Shown one piece after another: positions 32,791 through 40,798 of a stretch of DNA of 64,000 nt. The position numbers were made by a program, and so were the translations under genes. The stretch is taken from the NCBI RefSeq assembly GCF_022558445.1, contig NZ_CP054699.1:1258001-1322000 (forward strand). Reading direction: 5' to 3'. The DNA is from Candidatus Contubernalis alkalaceticus. GTDB lineage: Bacteria; Bacillota; Dethiobacteria; SKNC01. The notes beneath the pieces are model-generated. The model searched no databases. It was not told where the DNA came from and was given only the letters and a program-made list of their open reading frames with translations. Each line of letters starts with the position of its first letter. Positions within the stretch are counted from its first letter, which is position 1.

Positions 32791-33291
32791 CTATTTTTGA
32801 TCGAAGAAAAAACCCTCCGGTTGTTTTTTGACCGGTTTATAAGCTTTTTTTGCTTGTTTGCCTTTTTGGATTTTCTGCAGATCATCTTTGACCAGGCACA
32901 GTTTATCCTGCAGGGCTTTTTGGCTGGTGGTGTCAAGCGCTGTAATTTTCGTAAGAAGGGAGTTGAGCCTTGCAAGTATTTTCTGAAGCTTTTCCGTTTC
33001 CGGATGGGGGTAAAGGCTGGCAAGGGTTGGGCCGTTAATCTCACTAACTCCCAGTTCTTTTTGTAGAGAATCTTTGATAGTATTGGTTTTGCTCTGGCTT
33101 TCTTCAATTTTTTCCATCTGTTCCTGCTTTTTAAAGAGAAGCCGGGTTAATTTTTTAATATTGCCTTCTTCTTTAAAATCTGCTTCGGTGCATAATATCA
33201 TTTGTACTTTAGCTGCCTCTTGCATGGATTGATACAGTTTTATCTGTTTTTCGTATTCCTCTGTCAGTTTAACTATAAGTTCTTGTACCAT
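32791..33291 (-). CDS. FlgN/FliT-like flagellar chaperone candidate
   Basis: 166 residues, mostly long helices ('MVQELIVKLTEEYEKQIKLY', 'LTRLLFKKQEQMEKIEESQS', 'LARLNSLLTKITALDTTSQK') and a basic disordered tail ending 'EGFFFDQK'. It resembles the FlgN/FliT class of export chaperones in length and make-up. It lies between fliD and flagellin 2 on the same strand, where a chaperone for either product would be expected. The family match is inferred from pattern and position; flgN proper is at 12194. Confidence 0.65.
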   Translation of the reverse strand: MVQELIVKLTEEYEKQIKLYQSMQEAAKVQMILCTEADFKEEGNIKKLTRLLFKKQEQMEKIEESQSKTNTIKDSLQKELGVSEINGPTLASLYPHPETEKLQKILARLNSLLTKITALDTTSQKALQDKLCLVKDDLQKIQKGKQAKKAYKPVKKQPEGFFFDQK

Positions 33292-33390
33292 TTAAAAACC
33301 TCCAATATGATGATTCATATTTGTTTTCAGGCAGGAGACTGTCATTATAAAGAACTGCACACATCTTTTATCTCTTTTTTTTAGGGTATA

Positions 33391-33460
33391 AGACCCCCAC
33401 CTCTAAGCGTTAGCGTAGGTGGGGCTTAGAATCAGGTGGAGTAGAGTATCCACCTGATTT
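33391..33460. repeat. Two-hairpin palindromic element (PATE/MITE-like, IS200/IS605-related)
   Basis: Left hairpin: CCCCACCT/AGGTGGGG with an inner CTAAGC..TTAG (33395-33424). Right hairpin: a perfect 11-bp AATCAGGTGGA/TCCACCTGATT with an 8-base loop (33430-33459). The left hairpin shares the arrangement AGACCCC...CCTCTAAG...GCG.AGGT.GGG with the left end of the TnpB element at 19636-19671. It sits between fliD and the chaperone-like gene and may also affect transcription through that gap. Confidence 0.6.
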
Positions 33461-33508
33461 CCCGATTTTAAAGCTTGCTGAAACGAGTTCACTCCTGCAT
33501 ATGGTTGC

Positions 33509-35437
33509 CTACCTTCCTTGATCCAGCTGCATCATCAGCCAATCCCCTTGGGAGTAAAGCTGCTGCAGGGCTTTTTCCATGGCCATAAACTGACGGTAAT
33601 ACTGTTCTTCCCGCTTAAAAAGGATTTCCTCCATACGAATAATCCGCTTATCAATATTGGTGATATTTCTATCCAGGAAATTGTTAAACTGGGTAGTATC
33701 TCCCTCGATGCCAGCTTTTTCTAACAGAAAGCCTTTGCGGCCGCTGTTGTCTCGGATGGTGCGGATATTGTCATTTATAATATCGCTTAAACGGTGGGCC
33801 AGGCCTGATTCACTATAACGCTGGGACCGATTTTCCTGAGTCATATTGGGACTGTAGCTGATATCAGACCTGCGGGAAAAGACATCCATTACCCGGTCGG
33901 GGTTGTTCTCGATGGCCATGCGCAGGGCACTGCCTCCGTCTTTTAAGACCAGCTTTCCGTTATCTTGATAGTTGCTGCTGGTTTGGATGCCCATTTCCGT
34001 TAAGTGGAGGTCTCCTACGGTATCGTAGAGGGCCTGACGCATACTAAAGAGCATATTTGTCAGGGTGGAGTCTCTCCTGAGGAGGCCGCTTTGGGCTTTT
34101 TCTTCCCATATTTCGATTTCTTTGTCACTCATGGCTTCTTTTTGTTCATCGGTCAAGGGTTGAAAATCTCGGAAGCTTTCTTCTTTTAGCTTTCCGTTTA
34201 TTTCATCAATCAGGGTATTATAGTCGTTGACGAACTTTTCAATCACCTGAAAGGTGGCCTCGGTATCTAAAGATACGGAAATTTTGGCAGTCTCCGGTTC
34301 GTCTCCCGGATTGATTTCTTTGTTTATGGTGTAAGTAACCCCTTCAATGGTAAAGGTGTTGTTAACATGGGTATCTAAGGTTCCGTTAATTTCGAAGATA
34401 GCATTTCTTCCGGCTTCTCCAATTTTACCCTCCACTGATTCTATGCCAAAGGCGGAGAAGAAGTTGCCTCCGTTATCGGTGGTGATATGACTATTCCCGG
34501 TTGTTCGGGAAACTAATGTGAAGGTGTCGCTGTAGGAACTGTAGGAGGCCTGGACTCCTGCTTTGCTGTCATTTATCCTGTTGATGACTTTTTGAAAGGT
34601 GTCCGTTTTATTAAAAGTAATTTCCTGGCCGTTTATTAAAAAGGAGGATCTGCCCTCTTCATCAAATTCAAAGCTGCCTCCGGCCAGGCGGTCACTTATT
34701 TTCTCCATAGTATCTGTTAGGGTTATTTTTTGGTTGTTAGCTCCACTTTTTATGTTCAGCTGGGCCAGGATGTCCTCACTATCTATATCCTCTTCAGCAT
34801 GGTAGGTGTCGGAGGCTAGGGAAAAGGTATCCGACCCGTAGGTGGCTGTAAATTTCAGCCGTCCTTGGTTATCTGTTACAGAAACCCGGTCTTCTCCAAA
34901 GGCTGTGTTCAATTGTTCCTGGATCTCAGTTGTTAAATCCTCCAGGGTTTCGTATTCTCCTGCTGAAAGGGTTATCTCAACAGTTGTGTTATTTAAAGTG
35001 GCTTTGATAATATTTTTGCCCTCCATAACGGTAATGGGCTCTGTAATGGTCTCACTGCTTTCTAGTCCCGCAGAGAACCCGGCTGCTTCTACTCTGGCAG
35101 CTGAGGCGCTTTGAATTACTTTAAAGTCTATATCCCCTACGTTGGCGTTGGCATTGGCAGCAGCTGTAACAATCTCTGAATTGTTGGAGGAGGCCTGCAT
35201 CTTTTTTAGGGAGGTAGGGGAGAGGAGATTGGTCTCTGGCCTTAGTACATCGAAGAAAGTATCTTTGAAGGAGCGGATGCTGTTAATGACCTCTCGATAC
35301 TGTGTCTTTCGCCATTCTGTCAGCTGCCGCTGTTGGTAGAATTTATCTATCTTCATTTTTTCTATTCTCATGAGATCTTTGACAATTTGATTGGTATCAA
35401 AACCGGAGGCAATACCGCCTATTCGTAAGCTGTTCAT
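33509..35437 (-). CDS. fliD: FliD, filament cap / hook-associated protein 2
   Basis: 642 residues from ATG at 35437 (AAAGGGGTG upstream); an upstream in-frame ATG adds 22 residues without a ribosome site. N-terminus 'LRIGGIASGFDTNQIVKDLM' is the FliD_N signature, followed by 'WRKTQYREVINSIRSFKD'. The C-terminal FliD_C part has 'VIEKFVNDYNTLIDEINGKL' and a coiled-coil end 'YRQFMAMEKALQQLYSQGDW'. It forms the cap under which flagellin polymerises. Transcribed from a sigma-28 promoter, divergently from flaG-fliS. Confidence 0.96.
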   Translation of the reverse strand: MNSLRIGGIASGFDTNQIVKDLMRIEKMKIDKFYQQRQLTEWRKTQYREVINSIRSFKDTFFDVLRPETNLLSPTSLKKMQASSNNSEIVTAAANANANVGDIDFKVIQSASAARVEAAGFSAGLESSETITEPITVMEGKNIIKATLNNTTVEITLSAGEYETLEDLTTEIQEQLNTAFGEDRVSVTDNQGRLKFTATYGSDTFSLASDTYHAEEDIDSEDILAQLNIKSGANNQKITLTDTMEKISDRLAGGSFEFDEEGRSSFLINGQEITFNKTDTFQKVINRINDSKAGVQASYSSYSDTFTLVSRTTGNSHITTDNGGNFFSAFGIESVEGKIGEAGRNAIFEINGTLDTHVNNTFTIEGVTYTINKEINPGDEPETAKISVSLDTEATFQVIEKFVNDYNTLIDEINGKLKEESFRDFQPLTDEQKEAMSDKEIEIWEEKAQSGLLRRDSTLTNMLFSMRQALYDTVGDLHLTEMGIQTSSNYQDNGKLVLKDGGSALRMAIENNPDRVMDVFSRRSDISYSPNMTQENRSQRYSESGLAHRLSDIINDNIRTIRDNSGRKGFLLEKAGIEGDTTQFNNFLDRNITNIDKRIIRMEEILFKREEQYYRQFMAMEKALQQLYSQGDWLMMQLDQGR

Positions 35438-35508
35438 ATGATTGGCACCCCTTTGGTGATTTTTTAAAAACATGTTATAAGCGGGTAAATAATTCCTGCT
35501 CATATATT

Positions 35509-35535
35509 TAATCGTTTTAAAGGGAGAAAACTTTA
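35509..35535 (-). promoter_or_regulatory. Sigma-28 promoter of fliD
   Basis: On the minus strand TAAA (35535-35532), 15 bases, AACGATTA (35516-35509). Confidence 0.75.
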
Positions 35536-35583
35536 GAGTTTACTCATATTTTTTAGTATAGTTTAAAAGTTTCTTTAAATTGC

Positions 35584-35610
35584 TAAAGATTTATTAGTTT
35601 TTCCCGATTA
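35584..35610 (+). promoter_or_regulatory. Sigma-28 promoter of flaG-fliS
   Basis: TAAA, 15 bases, CCCGATTA; 40 bases before the flaG ATG. It is divergent from the fliD promoter 50 bases away. Confidence 0.82.
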
Positions 35611-35650
35611 ATAAAAAAGAGCTATAATAAATCGGAAGAGGTGAATCCAG

Positions 35651-36037
35651 ATGAAGATTGACGGCACCGATCCCTTGACTTTAAATAAGATAAAGGATCA
35701 GACACAAAAGCTGCAGGTACAGAGTTCCGGAGAAGTATTTACCGATACCCAGATGAAGAATCGCCAGGAGACCATACGGGGTAAAAATACCCCCCGGGAG
35801 GAAAATCAAAACTATAATGAAAGGTTGGAAAGTGCAGTAAAACAGGCCAATGAGACTGCGGAGGCAGTAAACTTGAGCCTCCGTTTTGAAATTCACGAGA
35901 GCTCCCAACGGGTTATGGTTAGGGTGGTGAATTTGGCAGAAGACGAGGTGATAAAAGAGATTCCTCCGGAAAAAGTGCTTAACTTAGTTGGGCAGATTCA
36001 GGAGATGATCGGTCTTATGTTGGATGAGAAAAGGTGA
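35651..36037 (+). CDS. flaG: FlaG family protein
   Basis: 128 residues, GAAGAGGTG before the ATG. The N-terminal half is polar. The C-terminal domain 'LSLRFEIHESSQRVMVRVVN' and 'EVIKEIPPEKVLNLVGQIQE' is the FlaG signature. FlaG influences filament length in several bacteria. It stands before fliS in the usual flaG-fliD-fliS neighbourhood, although fliD here is divergent. Confidence 0.93.
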   Translation: MKIDGTDPLTLNKIKDQTQKLQVQSSGEVFTDTQMKNRQETIRGKNTPREENQNYNERLESAVKQANETAEAVNLSLRFEIHESSQRVMVRVVNLAEDEVIKEIPPEKVLNLVGQIQEMIGLMLDEKR

Positions 36038-36075
36038 TTTTAAAAAATTCTTAGAATATGAAGGAGGAAAATATC

Positions 36076-36447
36076 ATGCTGGCTAACCCATATCAGAAAT
36101 ATCAGCACAACCAGGTGGAGACGTCTACACCTGGGAAGCTTTTGCTTATGTTATATAATGGTGCCCTAAAATTTATTAGGGAAGCCAGAAAAGCAGCAGA
36201 GGAGAAAAATATAGAAAAGGTCAACAATAAAATTGGCCGGGCTCAGGATATAATCTTTGAATTAATGTCTTCTCTGAACTTTGAGCAGGGGAAAATAGCG
36301 GAAAACCTGTATGCCCTTTATGATTATATGAATCAACGTTTAATAGAAGCCAATATTAAAAAAGATGATAAAATACTGGCGGAAGTGGAAGGTATGCTGG
36401 AAAGCCTGAGGGATACCTGGAAAGAGGCCATCCTTAATAATAATTAA
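36076..36447 (+). CDS. fliS: FliS, flagellin export chaperone
   Basis: 123 residues from ATG at 36076 (AAGGAGGAAAATATC upstream; the ATG at 36058 overlaps that site). 'NPYQKYQHNQVETSTPGKLL' and 'LMLYNGALKFIREARKAAEE' are the family signature. FliS binds the C-terminal helices of flagellin and prevents premature assembly. With two giant flagellins to serve, only this one copy is seen in the window. Confidence 0.96.
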   Translation: MLANPYQKYQHNQVETSTPGKLLLMLYNGALKFIREARKAAEEKNIEKVNNKIGRAQDIIFELMSSLNFEQGKIAENLYALYDYMNQRLIEANIKKDDKILAEVEGMLESLRDTWKEAILNNN

Positions 36448-36475
36448 CGAAAGCGAAAACCGGCAGATAAGCGGT

Positions 36476-36552
36476 GCCATGGGGACGGTTGCAGCGTCAC
36501 CATGGCAAGAGCTGAGGCCCGAAGGCCTGGACCATGGAACCGTCCCCATGGC
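36476..36552. repeat. 77-bp palindromic element (REP/MITE-like)
   Basis: 15-bp perfect terminal arms GCCATGGGGACGGTT and AACCGTCCCCATGGC enclose an imperfect inner stem (AGGCC-CGAA-GGCCT, CCATGG near both sides). 'GGGGACGGTT' palindromes are frequent dispersed repeats in clostridial genomes, to my knowledge. G+C content is well above the surroundings. It lies in the fliS-flgB gap. Confidence 0.75.
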
Positions 36553-36859
36553 TTAGGGGTGTACTTCAAAGTGAACAGCCTTTCGCTTTAATGTAAGCAC
36601 TAAAGATAGACGGTAAGAATTGAATATTTACTCTAAAAAGACAGCCCCAAACTGTCTTTTTTTGTCGCATTTTAGAAATAATTTGCAATACCGCAAATTA
36701 AGTATGTATTTAAAGAAAAATATTTCTTATCTTTTCTAATTATTATGCAGGATTTTGTATATTTTCAACGAAATATTCCTTAAATAGGAAACATTATGTC
36801 ATCTTGAGATATTTTACTAATAGTTTAACCCTTTCAACAAGGATAAAGGAGGGTTTAGT
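36553..36859. other. Upstream region of the flgB operon
   Basis: About 300 bases without a gene. It holds the fliS terminator and an A+T-rich stretch with TTTTCAACGAAATATTCCTT (~36762-36781), which resembles a stretch upstream of flgM. No sigma-28 promoter and no convincing sigma-A promoter is visible, although the main flagellar operon must start here. Confidence 0.4.
36636..36663 (+). terminator. Terminator of flaG-fliS
   Basis: AAAAGACAG-CCCCAAA-CTGTCTTTT followed by TTT. Confidence 0.85.
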
Positions 36860-37276
36860 TTGGCAAACTCAATCTTTTCAGGGGATGTGCTTACCCTGCT
36901 GCAAAAAGGTTTAGGTGCAGCGTCACTAAGTCAGAAGGTGTCTGCCAACAACATCGCCAATGTTAATACTCCTTATTTTAAGCGTTCCCAAGTGGTTTTT
37001 CAAGACCACCTGGCACAGGCTTACAAAAAGGCGGGTGCCGGGTTGGCGGTTACCAGGCCCGGCCATATGGGTGGCGGTGCTTCTAACACAAAAGACGTTA
37101 ACCCTCGGGTGGAGAAGGATACTGCCACCCGCATGCGAAGTGACGGCAACAACGTGGATGTGGACCGGGAAATGGCAGAGCTAACCATGAATCAGCTCTA
37201 CTATAATGCCCTGTCTCAATCGATAGATGGAAAGTTAGGTATGTTACGGTATGTTATTAATGATGGGAGGCGGTAA
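36860..37276 (+). CDS. flgB: FlgB, proximal rod protein
   Basis: 138 residues from a TTG start seven bases after AAAGGAGGG. N-terminus 'LLQKGLGAASLSQKVSANNI' and 'ANVNTPYFKRSQVVFQDHL' is the rod-protein D0 motif. The C-terminal 'NNVDVDREMAELTMNQLYYN' is FlgB-specific. It starts the long flagellar operon, four bases before flgC. Confidence 0.96.
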   Translation: MANSIFSGDVLTLLQKGLGAASLSQKVSANNIANVNTPYFKRSQVVFQDHLAQAYKKAGAGLAVTRPGHMGGGASNTKDVNPRVEKDTATRMRSDGNNVDVDREMAELTMNQLYYNALSQSIDGKLGMLRYVINDGRR

Positions 37277-37279
37277 GAA

Positions 37280-37702
37280 GTGAAGATGTTTCATGCCTTG
37301 AGTGTTAGTGCCAGTGGAATGACCGCGGAGCGTTTTCGCCTGGATTTGATCGCCAACAATCTGGCCAATATAAATACTACCAGGACGGCTGAAGGAGGCC
37401 CTTACAGAAGGCAGTCGGCCATTTTTTCTGAAGCGCTTACCCAGGCCTTAAATGGTGCCCCCACCAAAAGCGCTGGAGTTCGGGTAGTTGGTGTTGCTCG
37501 GGATGAGACCCCGCCCCGGTTGAACTATGATCCCACTCATCCCGATGCAGATGAAGAAGGTTACGTGGCCATGCCCAATGTAAATGTCATAAATGAGATG
37601 GTGGATATGATTACTGCCACCAGGGCTTATGAGGCCAATGTTACAGCTACTAACGCCTATAAAAGTATGTTCTTAAAGGCTCTGGAAATTGGACGTGGTT
37701 AG
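37280..37702 (+). CDS. flgC: FlgC, proximal rod protein
   Basis: 140 residues. 'LSVSASGMTAERFRLDLIAN' and 'NLANINTTRTAEGGPYRRQ' with the C-terminal 'VNVINEMVDMITATRAYEAN' are diagnostic. It builds the proximal rod with FlgB and FlgF. GTG start right after flgB. Confidence 0.96.
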   Translation: MKMFHALSVSASGMTAERFRLDLIANNLANINTTRTAEGGPYRRQSAIFSEALTQALNGAPTKSAGVRVVGVARDETPPRLNYDPTHPDADEEGYVAMPNVNVINEMVDMITATRAYEANVTATNAYKSMFLKALEIGRG

Positions 37703-37719
37703 AAGGAGGTACAGGTAAA

Positions 37720-38016
37720 ATGAGGATAAATCCAATAAATTTGTTGATGCCTGAACCGGCAGCCAGGATTCAAAAAAATGACCAGGTGGAGAACGCTAAA
37801 TCCTTTGGACAGGTTCTCCAACAGGCTCTGCAGGATGTTAATTCCCTGCAGGTACAAGCAGATGACTTAACAGCCCGGATGGTTCTTGGAGAAGTTGAAG
37901 ATGTTCATGAGGTTATGCTGGCCTCGGAGCAGGCTAAGATGGCCCTGCAGTTGACGGTACAGATTCGCAATAAACTGATAGAGGCTTACCAGGAAGTGTC
38001 ACGGATGCAGTTTTAA
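37720..38016 (+). CDS. fliE: FliE, rod/MS-ring junction protein
   Basis: 98 residues with AGAAGGAGG before the ATG. 'SFGQVLQQALQDVNSLQVQA' and the C-terminal 'DVHEVMLASEQAKMALQLTV' identify FliE. It is the first exported rod component and the adaptor between FliF and the rod. It is followed not by fliF directly but by a 190-base leader with a riboswitch. Confidence 0.95.
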   Translation: MRINPINLLMPEPAARIQKNDQVENAKSFGQVLQQALQDVNSLQVQADDLTARMVLGEVEDVHEVMLASEQAKMALQLTVQIRNKLIEAYQEVSRMQF

Positions 38017-38046
38017 GCCTGGTTTAAAACCATAGTAAATGTTTTT

Positions 38047-38146
38047 CATTCTGATCGAAGTGGCAATTCAGTCGAAAGGCTGATGCGCAAAGCTATGGGT
38101 CTAAAGCAGTTTGCTATGACCGCCAGGCAGCCGAAACAGGATTTTT
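38047..38146 (+). promoter_or_regulatory. Cyclic-di-GMP-I (GEMM-I) riboswitch upstream of fliF
   Basis: Between fliE and fliF the sequence follows the GEMM-I core: 'GGCAA', a stem TCAGTC-GAAA-GGCTGA with a GNRA loop, 'GCGCAAAGC', 'GGGTCTAAAGC', and the closing 'ACCGCCAGGCAGCCG'. The outer stem ATTCTG/CAGGAT is followed immediately by TTTTTTT. That placement suggests ligand-stabilised termination, so high c-di-GMP would lower fliF and downstream expression. Whether a related ligand such as cGAMP is recognised depends on a single aptamer base that I do not assign. Confidence 0.85.
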
Positions 38147-38208
38147 TTAATAGTTATTTATTGTAAAATTTCGAACTTGCGGCAAAGGCAGAATTGAGGT
38201 GTGGATTC

Positions 38209-39780
38209 TTGGAGGAAGAGCAAAAAAGTATTAATTCCTATATGGCCCTATGGCAGAACATGAGCAGGAATAAAAAAATAAGCATATTGGTTTTTTTAGG
38301 GGCTCTGACTTTAGCTCTCATTCTGTTTATTAGCTATTTCTCCTCTCCTCAGATGGAGGTTCTGTTTCGGGGGCTTAGCCCCGAGAATTCCTCTTCAGTA
38401 CTGGCCCGTCTAGATGAGATGGCAGTTCCTTATGAAGTCGCTCCCGGAGGGTCCATATTGGTACATCGGGATACTGTGGACGAGCTGCGGATCCGTTTAA
38501 GCAGTGATGGTGGCCTCTATAGTGGGGGTATTGGATTTGAGCTTTTTGACCAAACCAAGCTTGGCACCACAGAAGCAGAACGGAATATTAATTATCAGCG
38601 GGCCCTGGAGGGGGAACTGCAGCGCACTATAAATCAAATTGAAGGGGTAGAAATGGCCCGGGTTCATTTGGTCCTCCCGGAGCCCAGTGTTTTTTTAATG
38701 GAAACCTCTGCTCCTACAGCTTCAATATTTTTAAAATTAAATCCCCTAAGCACCATTCGCCAAGATCAGGTAAACGGTATTGTTTACTTAGTAGCGGGCA
38801 GTGTGGAAAAACTTAAGGCAGAGGATGTAACGGTTATTGATACCCAGGGTCATATCCTTTCTCATTTACAGGAGGAAGGTGGACCCTTTGGAGGAGGTTT
38901 GGCCTCTGCTACCTTAAGTCAAATGGAGATAAAGAAAGCCTTTGAAAAGGAAATGGAAAATCGAGTTCAGAGTGTGCTGGAGCGGGTCCTGGGCGCGGGA
39001 ACCGTGGTGGCCATGGTAACGGCAGACTTGGATTTTAACTCAGAGGAAGTAACAGAGATTATATATGGGGAACCGGTCATTAGAAGCCGTCACTCCAGTG
39101 AAGAAGAGTACGAGGGAACGGGCATGGTTCCGGGAGGAATCGCCGGTGTGGAATCTAATATCCCGGGTTATCCCTTTGGAGAGGTAGGAGCTGGGGAAAG
39201 CTATTATACCCATTATGAAGAGATAGAAAACTTTGAGGTATCGGAGGTTGTTACTCATACTGTTAAAGCCCCTGGAGAGGTTCGGAGCATTTCTGCCTCG
39301 ATTATATATGATAATCAGCGGGGGACGTTGTCTCCCCGGCAGATGGAGGACATTGAAGATCTGGTGGCCACTGCTCTCGGGATGGTTGAGGAGAGAGATC
39401 AAATTAGTGTAGCCTCCATAAACTTTGATACCACTCACTTAGAAGAGACTATTATTGCTATGGAAGAAGCGGCTCAGTTAGAACGCCGCAATGTCTATAT
39501 TCAATATGGGCTAATTGCGTTAGGATTAATACTGCTCTTTGTGTTAATTATAATAGTTGTTCGAAAATCCTTTGAAATTATTCAGGATAAGGCCATGTAC
39601 AGTCAAATGGCAGCTGCTCAGGGGGAAGTGCAAGAAGAGGAAGAAGATGAGCCCGAACTTAAAATGCCGGAGCTATCAGAAGAAGCAAAAAAACAGCGTC
39701 GCCTAAAAGAATATGTAGCAAAACAGCCGGAGGGTGTGGTTTCACTGCTAAGGACTTGGATGGCGGAAGACAAGGGGTGA
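38209..39780 (+). CDS. fliF: FliF, MS-ring protein
   Basis: 523 residues from TTG at 38209, seven bases after GAGGTG; an upstream TTG at 38194 is less well placed. Transmembrane helices flank a large exported region (~24-43 and ~435-455). Family motifs: 'MEVLFRGLSPENSSSVLARL', 'TEAERNINYQRALEGELQRT', 'VEMARVHLVLPEPSVFL'. It forms the membrane ring that carries FliG at its C-terminus. It is the first gene behind the riboswitch. Confidence 0.97.
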   Translation: MEEEQKSINSYMALWQNMSRNKKISILVFLGALTLALILFISYFSSPQMEVLFRGLSPENSSSVLARLDEMAVPYEVAPGGSILVHRDTVDELRIRLSSDGGLYSGGIGFELFDQTKLGTTEAERNINYQRALEGELQRTINQIEGVEMARVHLVLPEPSVFLMETSAPTASIFLKLNPLSTIRQDQVNGIVYLVAGSVEKLKAEDVTVIDTQGHILSHLQEEGGPFGGGLASATLSQMEIKKAFEKEMENRVQSVLERVLGAGTVVAMVTADLDFNSEEVTEIIYGEPVIRSRHSSEEEYEGTGMVPGGIAGVESNIPGYPFGEVGAGESYYTHYEEIENFEVSEVVTHTVKAPGEVRSISASIIYDNQRGTLSPRQMEDIEDLVATALGMVEERDQISVASINFDTTHLEETIIAMEEAAQLERRNVYIQYGLIALGLILLFVLIIIVVRKSFEIIQDKAMYSQMAAAQGEVQEEEEDEPELKMPELSEEAKKQRRLKEYVAKQPEGVVSLLRTWMAEDKG

Positions 39781-39787
39781 TTTTTCT

Positions 39788-40798
39788 TTGAAACGGGAGA
39801 GCGAGCTTAAGGGGATAGAGAAAGTAGCTGTTTTATTAATGTCTCTTGGGCCTGATTTGTCATCTAAAATTTTGAAAGGTTTTACGGAAACTGAGATTGA
39901 ACGCATAACCATGGAGATAGCTAATACTACTTCAGTGTCTGCAGATACCATAAGCCTTGTGGTGGATGAATTTTCTCTCCTTTCAGAAGCCCGTCAGTAT
40001 ATGTTAGATGGCGGAATAACCTATGCCAGAGAAATTTTAGAAAAAACTTTAGGTACCCAAAAGGCTAATATAATAATTAAAAAACTTCAGGAAAATTCTC
40101 AGATTAAGCCTTTTGACTTTGTGAGGAAGGCTGACCCCAGGCAGCTGGCTAATATCATTGGGAGTGAACATCCTCAGACGATTGCTTTAATTATGTCCTA
40201 TTTAAACTCAGAACAGGCAGCTGTGGTTCTTTCCGTATTACCTTCTGATATGCAGCCTGACATTGCTCGTCGTATTGCTGTTATGGAAAGAACCTCCCCA
40301 GAGATTTTAAAGGAAGTGGAGAATGTATTGGAGACCCGTCTTTCTGCCCTGGTAGGTCAGGATTATACTTTGGCGGGGGGCATCCCATCTCTGGTAGATA
40401 TTTTAAATCAGGTAGACCGCTCTACAGAAAAACTGATTTTAGAAGAACTGGAAATGCAGAATGCAGAGCTGGTTGATGAGATTCGCAAGCGCATGTTTGT
40501 TTTTGAGGATATAGTGGGGCTTGATGATTCCTCCATCCAACGGGTTATCCGGGAAGTGGATACCAAAGATCTGGCACTGGCCCTTAAAGGTGTGAACGAA
40601 GATGTCAGCGTTCGTATTTTCAAAAACATTTCCAAACGTGGAGCAGAAATGCTCAAGGAAGATATTGAGTTTATGGGTCCTGTTCGCCTGCGGGAAGTGG
40701 AAGAAGCTCAACAGCGGATTGTGGCTGTTATCAGACGTCTGGACGAATCCAGGGAAATTATTATTTCTCGGGGTGGGGAGGATGTAGTTATTGAATAA
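39788..40798 (+). CDS. fliG: FliG, rotor/switch protein
   Basis: 336 residues, TTG start after AGGGGTGA. 'GIEKVAVLLMSLGPDLSSKI' at the N-terminus, the EHPQT motif in 'IGSEHPQTIALIMSYLNSEQ', and the C-terminal torque helix 'LVDEIRKRMFVFEDIVGLDD' with the usual charged residues. It binds FliF, FliM and MotA. It overlaps fliH by 8 bases. Confidence 0.97.
   Translation: MKRESELKGIEKVAVLLMSLGPDLSSKILKGFTETEIERITMEIANTTSVSADTISLVVDEFSLLSEARQYMLDGGITYAREILEKTLGTQKANIIIKKLQENSQIKPFDFVRKADPRQLANIIGSEHPQTIALIMSYLNSEQAAVVLSVLPSDMQPDIARRIAVMERTSPEILKEVENVLETRLSALVGQDYTLAGGIPSLVDILNQVDRSTEKLILEELEMQNAELVDEIRKRMFVFEDIVGLDDSSIQRVIREVDTKDLALALKGVNEDVSVRIFKNISKRGAEMLKEDIEFMGPVRLREVEEAQQRIVAVIRRLDESREIIISRGGEDVVIE

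Noticed and set aside
36553-36859. A sigma-28 or sigma-54 promoter for the flgB operon
   Set aside because: No TAAA-N15-CGAT arrangement and no GG-N10-GC arrangement was found; sigma-A boxes are too weak to report.
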